From Piezodorus guildinii (lineage: Eukaryota; Arthropoda; Insecta; Hemiptera; Pentatomidae), in contig CM041294.1 in NCBI GenBank assembly GCA_023052935.1, positions 152,540,899-152,604,898 of the forward strand: a DNA stretch of 64,000 bases. Direction: 5' to 3'. Below are positions 56,063 through 64,000 of this stretch, piece after piece. A program made the position numbers and the translations under genes. Within the stretch, counting starts at the first letter, position 1, and every line of letters starts with the position of its first letter. The notes under the pieces were generated by a model that saw only the letters and a program-made list of their open reading frames with translations, made no database searches and was not told where the DNA came from.

Positions 56063-56560
56063 ACTTTCACTTATTTACACAATATATGAAATATGTAGTA
56101 AGTGAAAGTATTGAGAACTTGAAAATTTCTGAATTGCAGTTTTAAACGGAAATACATGTTTTAGGGTCTCCTGAATCCAAGTACCAAGTCCCACAAAAAG
56201 GTCTGTGCGTATATAATAAGTCTAGCACTAAAACGGAAAGTAATACGAAACTGAAATTTCATATTTAAGACAACTGTACGCCCGACGTGTTACAAAAACT
56301 TTTTCAATAAAATCGGATGAGCAAGAGTGCTACTTTATAAATTACATTTTGCACTCTTTTACGATTTTCTCAAAAACGGTTCAAATGCTTTTGATTAAAC
56401 TCGCCATATCGATGTAAAATTTAATGGGATTTAATATCGTAAACGTTTTATAATGATTGGAATAGTCTGACGGGGCTTATGTGTAGACAGTTTAAATTTT
56501 CTTCCTCTAAAGTACCTTTCATTTTATAGACTGAGAAGAATTACCCATTTAATCATCTTT
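56063..56560 (-). repeat. Family R element, truncated
   Basis: From TTACTTTCACTTATTTACACAATATATG through CCTGAATCC, AAGTCCCACAAAAAGGTCTGTG and TTTGATTAAACTCGCCATATCGATG to CTCTAAAGTACCTTTCATTTTATAG. Ends at the SINE S2 tail. Confidence 0.8.
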
Positions 56561-56561
56561 T

Positions 56562-56835
56562 TTTTTCTCTGGCGCGACAGGCCGTGTAGGTGAGACTCCT
56601 GGGAGAATATACTCACGTTTCTCGATGAAATGTTTAGGGTATGGTCATCACTCCTTACGCCTATTTTTGCGAGTTGCCACCAGTAGGCTGACGAGTCTCA
56701 TTACCCGGGGGAGAGGCTGTGAGTTAGTCCCCATTTAATTATATTCTTATAAAAGTCCCGCTGGGACTGGGACTCGAACTCACAACTCTGGCGTGGGAGA
56801 CTAGCGCGCTAGCCACTCAGCCATCGGTTCCCCTA
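56562..56835 (-). mobile_element. SINE S2, full length
   Basis: In complement: tRNA-like head (GGCTGAGTGGCTAGCGCGC; GAGTTCGAGTCCC), body with CAGCCTCTCCCCCGGGTAATG, CAACTCGCAAAAATAGGCG, GTCTCACCTACACGGCCTG, and an A-rich tail GAGAAAAAAAAAG. Confidence 0.8.
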
Positions 56836-56949
56836 TTTAATCTTATTAAAATTCATAAAAAGTGACTAACGAATTTGATTCCCAACTTTTTTGGGTTGCT
56901 AAGTAATTGAAGAAACCTTGCACAGAATAATTGTACACAGTACTTAATC

Positions 56950-57440
56950 CAATATGTAATATGTGTTGAACGCCGTTTTCGGCTACTTCAACACTTACTG
57001 GACAAACGGTCATAGCTTCCTCTTAACTAAAAAATGCTCATCTACATGACTATCACAAGACCAGTCTGGACTTATGGTGTAGAGCTATGGGGGCCTACCA
57101 AATTATCGAATTCCTCTCGTATCCAATCTTTACAATCCAATATTCTTCGTAAAATCCTCAATACTCCATATTTTGTCACGAATAAACTTATCCATAAAGA
57201 CCTTAATGTTCCACATGTCACTGATTTAGCTCGAACCACGTATCATTCATTCCATAAAAAACTCCAATCTTTATTCTTTATTCCTCTCCAATGCCTGATA
57301 ATCCTTCGAGGCGTCTGATAAGAAGATGGCCCCGAGACCTTTTAGTGTAGAATATTTTTAGAGTGCTGCCAATGTACAGTGTCTCTACATGTCAGATTAC
57401 TAAATGTCCACACATTTACTAGATGTATTTTTATACAGTT
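56950..57440 (+). mobile_element. Family B Jockey LINE fragment, twin of 53.8 kb
   Basis: The 94-residue frame at 57034-57318 has MTITRPVWTYGVELWGPTKL, QSNILRKILNTPYFVTNKLI and the same DLARTTYHSF and FIPLQCLIILRGV end as the 53.8 kb copy. The upstream flank back through the SINE S2 head is shared as well. Confidence 0.88.
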
Positions 57441-57589
57441 GTAAATATCAATTAATATGTTTAAATAAAACAATATATATATATATTAAAATATAAAATG
57501 TTTACTATGAAATATTTTTGATGACATCTAATGAGATCATTTCGATTTCTATCGTTAACTTCCTTTTATTATTTTTTTCTTTTTTAATT

Positions 57590-57795
57590 TATTTAAAGTC
57601 TGTTTATGCTGCTGTGGCTACTCGGAATATGCTAAAGTGCGAGTCGCACAGGCTCTAGACCACCTTTTAACGCCCCCTCCGAAGGACAGTATAACTAAGA
57701 GTTTTTTACTCATATTGCGAAATTTCATTGTACCCGTGACCTTTGACATTGAAGATTGTCAAGTATGCTAGCCACCCTGCTACAGGTGATCTCAT
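57590..57795 (-). mobile_element. SINE S1 copy, worn
   Basis: Body CACAGGCTCTAGACCACCTTTTAACG and CCTCCGAAGGACAG, with head CACCTGTAGCAGGGTGGCTAGC in complement. The centre, including the B box, is diverged. Confidence 0.75.
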
Positions 57796-58190
57796 TTTTT
57801 GTTTACCTTTTCTTATCCATATATAAAAAATCACTAAAATTGAGAAATCAGAAATAGCTCATTGGCACGTTAGCTAAAATTTTAATATTTGGCAAAGATT
57901 CAAGGTTATAGAGAGTGTAAGGTGTAGAAATATATGCTTACTTAATCCAAAATATTAGGGACTTGAATTTCATTTTCTCACCAGCTAAGTAGTTAAGTAA
58001 TGAGAATTAAACTTTGTATTATTCATCGTATTAGTTCTTAAGCACTTAAGGAAAACGGAGGACAAATATTGTGCTAACGGCTTTACAAAGTTATAATGAA
58101 TGTTTATGATCAGGAAACGTTTTAACATTATACTAATACTAAGAAAATACACAAAGTTACCTTATTCCTTAACTAGTAACGGGGTAGATT

Positions 58191-58195
<5 letters not shown>
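57796..58195. other. AT-rich spacer
   Basis: Nothing recognised. Confidence 0.4.

Positions 58196-58255
<60 letters not shown>
58196..58255. repeat. (TA)n microsatellite at the Penelope-like element 3' end
   Basis: A TA run directly abutting the element. Confidence 0.95.
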
Positions 58256-58261
<6 letters not shown>

Positions 58262-59920
58262 GTTTTAAATAATTCGGGTTTTAGGTCATTAAACTAATAC
58301 TCCTTCTTAATTTTCTTTATTTGGACGTTTCGATCCTCCGTCCATGAATACACATAGGATCCTTTTCAACACTGCAACTAAACATAATTGGTTACATTTT
58401 GCAGTATGTTGGTTACATTTTCCATAAATCATCTATCTATAGCCGGGTACAATATATTATAAAAACATCTTACCAAAGAATTTCATTGAGCACCGGCACA
58501 CCACTCAGGCTAACACAGGGCACTGGGATCTCCAAGCCCTCCCCCCCTCCAGCCTTGGCGGCCGAAGCTCAACTTATCAATAAATAAATACAATAAAATT
58601 ATTCTATTAAAAATACAAGGTCAACAACGCTTAAAAAATATATCACAAAAACAACAATAAATCAAACCAAACTATTATATAAAACCAATAACTATGAAAC
58701 AATCTAAAATATTTTATATAAATAATGATTATAAAAACTGATAACAATAAACAACTTATATATTAACCATAATAAAACTTTTTAATTTCGTCTACTTATT
58801 CTTCCCAATTTATTTAAAATATTATTGTATACGTTGCTAAGTTTTGTGCAATCATTCCGCGCATTTACAGTATGTTCGTTCCTAATGATGTGCATCATCT
58901 CGAGAATCAATCTCTTTTCTTTATTTTTTTCCACATCCAGAACACTTACATTTTTAAAATCAAAATTGTGGTTGTTTTTGATAGCGTGACTCGCTAAGGC
59001 CGTTTCTTCTTTCTTGGATTCCACACTGTATTTATGCGCGTAAATTCTTTTATTTAAATATTGTGAAGTTTGGCCAACATAAGTGCCTTCACAATTTCTG
59101 CAATCTATTTTATATATAATGTTAGATAATTTTTCTTTACTGGTTTTATCTTTAAGTCTAGAGTAGAGCATTTTTTAAAAATTATTATTATATTTGTACA
59201 CAATATTTACGTTTTCATTTCTGAATATCCCCTTTATTATAGGTGCCAGTGGTCTGATATATTCAATGGAAAAATAAGAATCTACAGGGTCACGGTTTTT
59301 CTTTTTGTGAGAAAATGTTTCATAGGCCCCCCGTAGACACTTCTCTATGACACCTGTAGGGTAACCATTATTTTTTTAAATTTCTCTTGCTCGGCTAACA
59401 TTTTCGTCTCTATAAGAGATACTGCTCAGAGCTATTGCTCTGTAGCATACATTTCTCCCAATGTTGATCTTAATTTTTAGGTCGTGGCAAGAATTAAAAT
59501 TTAAAATACGGCCACCATTGTATTTTCTCTCGTGCCATGATACTTTGGTGTATCCTACCCCGCGAATTATTTTCGTATCTAAAAATGTGATCATATTGTC
59601 TTTTTCTTCTTCGATAGTAAATTTTATATTTTGATCTTTATTAAAATGTTCCAAAATATCATTTAAGCTCTCTGTCGGAACACTTAAAATGGTGTCATCA
59701 ACATATTTCTTCAAAAATTGCACCTTTATGGGAATTTTGGCTAAAATGTCTTCCACCAAATCATCCATAACGAGTTCTACGAGAATGGGAGAAAGTGACA
59801 ATCCCATTGGTAGGCCACTTATTTGTTTATAATAATGGTTATTTATAGAGAAATAAGATGTTTCTATACAAAGCTCTACAGCGCTAATAAATAAGGTTTG
59901 AGGAATTTTTGTAAATTTCT

Positions 59921-59925
<5 letters not shown>
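58256..59925 (-). mobile_element. Penelope-like retroelement, 5' truncated
   Basis: It contains reverse transcriptase and GIY-YIG endonuclease coding sequence and a 3' region with AAAAGGATCCTATGTG...GGAGGATCGAAACGTCC at about 58322-58375 (complement), the same GAAACGTC motif as in foldbacks F2 and 27.6 kb. Both ends abut (TA)n arrays. The N-terminal part of the reverse transcriptase is lost at 59925. Confidence 0.9.
58782..59925 (-). pseudogene. Penelope-like RT-GIY-YIG protein with two in-frame stops
   Basis: One frame runs from 59925 to 58782. It opens KFTKIPQTLFISAVELCIET and SGLPMGLSLSPILVELVMDD, has the catalytic YVDDT near 59700, and a TFLDTKI segment. A TAA follows SRAREI at about 59376. 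NNGYPTGVIEKCLRGAYETF and RPLAPIIKGIFRNENVNIVY continue in frame, then a second TAA. Next come IIYKIDCRNCEGTYVGQTSQ, LNKRIYAHK, HAIKNNHNFDF and the helical EMMHIIRNEHTVNARND end. The C-x-x-C with TYVGQT is the Penelope-type GIY-YIG variant. No frameshift separates the parts, only two nonsense codons. Confidence 0.92.
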
Positions 59926-59988
<63 letters not shown>

Positions 59989-60012
59989 AGAGAGAGAGAG
60001 AGAGAGAGAGAA
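59926..60012. repeat. (TA)n(GA)n compound microsatellite
   Basis: TA run to 59985, then GA run to 60011, between the Penelope-like element and a LINE tail. Confidence 0.95.
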
Positions 60013-60279
60013 TAGAATAAAGAAACAAATTATTCTGGGACTTTGTCCCTTAAGAATAACATAAAATTTACAAGTAAAAGTAGCTCATCTGGCCAGAAAA
60101 CATTAGATAGATATAATTATGTACATAGGTAAAAGAGGTAGAAAAAGAAATGTATATTATGTACATACACACCTCCATGTACCAAAGAAAAGAAAAAGTT
60201 TAAAAAAGTAAAGTAAAGGAAATAGTAAATGGAAAGTAAAAAACAACTAATTTTGAACAAACTAACAAAGAAAAAAATG

Positions 60280-60349
<70 letters not shown>

Positions 60350-61167
60350 AATAAAATAAAAAAGGTAAACATGGGATATTCAGTCATAATAATGATTCAA
60401 TTTTAATGAAAAATCTAATTTAAAATTATAGATCAACAAGCGTCAGTTTGGGGTAATAGGTGTTGGAAAAGGCAATATTTGGATGTAGATAAGGAAGAAG
60501 CATGACGTATATTGGAAGGAATGGAATTCCAGAATGTAATGGAACGGGAAAAGAAGTTAGTTCTGTGGGATGGCATATAAAGGTCGGAATGGCGCGATTT
60601 GGTTTCAATCAAGTGGACTGATAATTTAAATTGAAGGAGACTGTACATATAGAAAGGATGTTGGATTTTATGGTTTGGTAGATAAATGAGCCAAGGAAGT
60701 ATTGTCTGCGTATGGAGGGAAGGAGCCACTTCAACTCGGCATAGCGGGGGGTCACATGAGACCGCCCCGAGGCACCCAAAACAAATCTTAAAAAACAATT
60801 CATGAGACGCTTTAACTTGTTCTCAAGCACCACAGGGAGACCACCGTACACCAAGCAGCAGTAGTCGCAGTGGGGAAAATGAGAGACGAAGCGAGGAGCT
60901 TACGGTGTGGATTGTGGAAGAAGGTATCTGGAGCGATGAAAAAACTTCAGGGTGCTTACAGATCAACGGGAAATTTGGGCAATATGAGGTTTCCAGGACA
61001 GGGAAGCAATTCTAGTAATAGTAGAAGCAATTCTAGTAATTCCTAGATTTTTGACAGGAGCTGGATATAATGGGGTGATCGTTTAGGAGTAAGGTTGGGA
61101 AGGTGGTATTGGATCTAAGAAGAGGACTGGAGCCTGAGTTTTCGTAGCGTTTAAGCTAAGCTTATTC

Positions 61168-61170
<3 letters not shown>
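60012..61170 (-). mobile_element. Family A LINE 3' fragment
   Basis: The left end is the complement of the family A terminus (ATTCTGGGACTTTGTCCCTTAAG). It encodes, in broken frames, NKLSLNATKTQAPVLFLDPI, VYGGLPVVLENKLKRLMNCF, RYAELKWLLPSIRRQYFLGS and SITFWNSIPSNIRHASSLST. A (TA)n array at 60289-60347 sits in the 3' UTR. A 14-base block GCAATTCTAGTAAT is duplicated at about 61004 and 61025. The RT palm is missing. Confidence 0.85.

Positions 61171-61171
<1 letters not shown>

Positions 61172-61237
<66 letters not shown>
61172..61237. repeat. (TA)n microsatellite at the LINE truncation point
   Basis: A TA run abutting the family A fragment. Confidence 0.95.
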
Positions 61238-61239
<2 letters not shown>

Positions 61240-61297
61240 TTGTGTGTGTGTTTGTATTTAATTTCTAGGCCAACATCTGCATAAAGTCCTAATTTTT

Positions 61298-61487
61298 GCA
61301 TATCCAGGTTTTATTAGGGTAGGGATCTTTAACGAGTACCTGACATCGCACAGGCTCGGGACCACCTTTTAACGTCCCTTCCGAAGGATGGCATAAGAAC
61401 TTTTTACTCATACTAAAAAACCCTAGGACCCGTGACCTTTGGCTTTGGAGACTGTGATGTTAGCCACCTGACTAAAGGTGATTCCAA
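61298..61487 (-). mobile_element. SINE S1 copy
   Basis: TATCCAGGTTTTATTAGGGTAGG, CCTGACATCGCACAGGCTCGGG, CCTTCCGAAGGATGGCATAAG in the body, with CCGTGACC and TTAGCCACCTGACTAAAGGTG in the head (complement). Confidence 0.82.
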
Positions 61488-61873
61488 ACAATTTTAGATA
61501 TAAATCTTAAATGAATTAAATTAATTTGTTTAATAACCAATTAATTGCAGGTTTTTTCTTTTCCTAAAAAAGAAATAAACAGGTATAGTGACTTTTTAAA
61601 ATCATTTTCTGAATTATTGACATACACAGTAACATATTCAGTGCTATATACTACAGAAACCTGTACTATATACGTCACCATTCCTCACTATCGAAAACGC
61701 TGCCGCTATAAGCGTTTATTAAACCATTTATACAGTATTGTTTTTATTTTTTAATACCTTAGACATTTTTATAGGTGAAGGAGGGCGAGTTACTGAGAAA
61801 GTAATTCAACAACTTCAACGGGAGGGGGCCTCTCGATTTTTCCAAGGCGAAAGAAAATTACTTTTTCCCGTCG
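61488..61873. other. Spacer possibly belonging to the hAT remnant
   Basis: A GC-richer stretch at 61775-61960 holds overlapping short frames without recognisable motifs. It may be the 5' part of the following element. Confidence 0.35.
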
Positions 61874-62437
61874 GTGTGTTTAAATTTCATCGCGAAAACT
61901 TTTCGTCTAAGGCTTTTCGGAGGCCAAGCAAGGGGCAACCTTGTTTACCATCTTAGATTTCATTATTTCCTCCGGCATAGGAAAATTAAATTTTTTTTTT
62001 GTTCTGAAAAGAGCAAATATTTTTTCTGGAACGTATGTTCGGCAATGATTACGTTTTGTGAAAGAAATTGCTTGAGTAAAATTGGCATCTCAACGAAGCT
62101 TGACAAATACAGCTTGATTATCAATACATGTTCAATTATGAGGCGTATTTTAACAGTGCCCGATAAAATAACCGAGAAAAAATCACCAGATGTCGGCCCG
62201 AATTCACAATTAAATACACAGCCCTGTATTCTTAACTCTGTGAAAAGGTCTAGTTTAGAAGAAATTGTATCAAAGCTTGCTGCACTTGATGGACTATCTA
62301 TTAATTGCGTAAGAAATAACTCGTTCATACGAAATTATTGCTTACCACAAAATAATTCTAGAGTTATGAATCTTATTTATAAGTTTTATGAAACTATAAA
62401 TGAATTTAATTGTATAAAGAATAAAGGTCTAGGATAA
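61874..62437 (+). pseudogene. Possible hAT-like transposase N-terminal remnant
   Basis: A 187-residue frame. Residues about 128-182 read SLEEIVSKLAALDGLSINCV, RNNSFIRNYCLPQNNSRVMN, LIYKFYETIN. The order (IV.KLA..DG.SI......S.FIR......P.....VM.LI..FY) matches my knowledge of the segment after the BED finger in a group of hAT transposases. The first 100 residues are not recognisable, no BED finger cysteines are in the right spacing, and the catalytic domain is absent. The ATG is arbitrary. Confidence 0.4.
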
Positions 62438-62512
62438 AGGAATAATGATAAATGGACTAGTAAAGGAAATCGGAGTTATTTAAATACATTTTCTAATTGT
62501 TTGTTTATTTAT
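62438..62512. other. Short AT-rich spacer
   Basis: Nothing recognised. Confidence 0.4.
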
Positions 62513-62785
62513 TGAACGTCACTTTTATGCTACTATGGCTTATCGGACGATGCTACAGTGGGAGTTCTAAATTTTGCCTATTCAGGTTTTTAATAGGATA
62601 GGGGTCTTTAACGAGGACCTGACATCGCACAGGCTCGGGGACCACCTTTTAACGTCCCATCCGAAGGACGGCGTAACTAAGGATTTTTTACTCCCATTAA
62701 AAAATCCTAGGACCACCTGCGGGTTTGAACCCGTGACCTTTTGCATAGGAGGCTGTTATGCTAACCACCCAGCTACAAGTGATCC
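62513..62785 (-). mobile_element. SINE S1, best minus-strand copy
   Basis: In complement: GATCACTTGTAGCTGGGTGG, TTAGCATAACAGCCTCC, then GGTCACGGGTTCAAACCCGC as B box, body CCGTCCTTCGGATGGGACGT, and 3' end CATAAAAGTGACGTTCAATAA. It is close to the copy at 17.2 kb. Confidence 0.88.
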
Positions 62786-63299
62786 CCTTTCTAATTGTTT
62801 TTAATATGTATCCATTTGTATCTAATTACATTGTTAAAAAAAATAATATGGTTATTATAAAAATATGAAAATGTATTGTTTTCATTTATTCGAACTCTTT
62901 GCTGAATAGCTCGTTTCACTATTATAAAAATATTTACATTCTTATTACGTGAAAATTATGCATAAACAACGAATAATTGTTTTTATTTAATCCTGTTGAA
63001 CTATTATTTTTTGTACTAAATTGCATAAAAAAAGTTTTACTATCGACAAAATTGTTATTTTAATCACTCTAAATTTTGTTTGAATCACAGAATATTCCAG
63101 CAAAAAATTATTTTCTAAAAATTTGAAACCGGTTAGAACCGGTTTTCTGGGAAAATTACTATTCGAAAATAGGTTTTCTAAAATGTCAGTTTTTGTATAA
63201 ACCCTAATTAGTAATATTAGCGTATTTAATTGAACTATTAGGGTTTCATTTATTTGGTTTTTCTCTAATTAACTTATTACATTATTAAATATGATGTGA
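62786..63299. other. AT-rich spacer
   Basis: Short palindromic phrase ACCGGTTAGAACCGGT near 63128. No gene. Confidence 0.4.
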
Positions 63300-63475
63300 A
63301 GATTGCCTCTGATATATTGGGTCAAATCTGCAAGTATTGGGATTCAGATTCAGGTCTCTATGAATGATTTTATTAGTGATATTGTAAGAGAAATTGAGGA
63401 TTTTTCTATTTTTTAAATAATTATGAATTGTAAAGATAGGATACGGGAGAAATTAGATTATTTAGTGAACCCCTA
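63300..63475 (-). mobile_element. Family B Jockey LINE fragment, decayed
   Basis: In complement, FSRILSLQFIII...KNRKILNFSYNITNKIIHRDLNLNPN resembles QSLQSKILRKILNAPYFVTNKLIHKDLNxP. Only about 175 bases remain. Confidence 0.6.
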
Positions 63476-64000
63476 AAAAAAAAATAAATCGATAAATTTG
63501 TTTATACCATATAAATTTCTATCGATTTATTGTAGACAAGGTTTATATGGCCAATAAATAAATAAACAACAAATAGCCAAACAAACAAATGAAGTCAAGT
63601 GCTTAAAGGGATTTTACGTAGAAAAAGCTAAAAAAAAAAAAAAAAAACGCTGGAACAGTTTCATTTCTTTAGCACGACAAATTTTTAATATTGATTCGAT
63701 TTTCGCACTCATTTTGAATAATAATCAGCAATTCAATGATTATTTTTTTATTTGGTCCAAAATTTAATTTTCTATCAAATGGCACTTATAGCAAAAGTAT
63801 TTTTTCATATTTTTTTCATTTCAAAGTATTTTTGGTATTTATTCATTTATTTATTAGGAGAAACGTATTTTTTTTTTATTCGTTATTCGGATTCTACACA
63901 TCTTGAAACGTAAGCTCTCAAATTTTGAGCAAAGGTAATTTTTTTTTTTTGGTCGATTACAAAGGTTGATTTTTTAAAATAATAAACCAAAAGCATATAA
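63476..64000. other. AT-rich spacer to window end
   Basis: Contains a short palindromic stretch at 63485-63545 (ATCGATAAATTTGT / TTTCTATCGATTTATTG). No gene. Confidence 0.4.

Overview
The window is AT-rich, intron-scale or intergenic DNA from an animal nuclear genome. It is essentially wall-to-wall transposable elements and simple repeats. I found no operon-like layout, no rRNA and no convincing host protein gene. The mix of Jockey-clade and CR1/Jockey-group LINEs, mariner and Tc1 elements, a Penelope-like element, a Helitron and tRNA-headed SINEs fits an invertebrate, most likely an arthropod. I cannot fix the class from sequence alone.

Layout. 1-5.9 kb: a 268-bp tandem repeat, a near-complete LINE (family A, endonuclease plus reverse transcriptase), a foldback element and Jockey fragments. 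6-9.7 kb: two copies of an unclassified repeat that I call family R (ends built on ACTTTCACTTACC / GGTAAGTGAAAGT), a decayed mariner and a 383-bp MITE. 10.7-26 kb: LINE fragments, deleted mariners, foldbacks bounded by (TA)n arrays, and SINEs. 26.06-26.72 kb: a Helitron carrying a captured LINE C-terminus. 27.55-27.81 kb: a near-perfect 232-bp palindrome with a hammerhead-like core. 28-33.7 kb: Jockey copies, mariner families M1 and M2, and a 33-bp minisatellite nested in a LINE nested in a mariner. 34-40.2 kb: family R copies, one split by a Tc1 element. 40.2-42.3 kb: M2 copies, one split by a Jockey element. 44.8-45.7 kb: a large foldback with a coding loop. 47.5-54.5 kb: LINE, R and mariner nests. 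56-64 kb: SINEs, a Penelope-like element, LINE A fragments and a possible hAT remnant.

How the parts work together. Each protein-coding element is damaged. The family A LINE has an intact EN-RT frame but a broken tail. The Tc1 transposase has one single-base frameshift in a G run. The Penelope-like ORF has two TAA stops in one otherwise open frame. All four informative M1 mariners share the same deletion of the first two catalytic aspartates. The abundant short elements (M1, M2, R, the MITE, the foldbacks) must therefore have been moved by enzymes supplied elsewhere. Nested insertions give a relative order: R predates the Tc1, the Jockey element at 31.1 kb, the M1 at 51.6 kb and probably the Helitron. 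Coordinates of old repeats are approximate to about 10-30 bases unless a target-site duplication is given.
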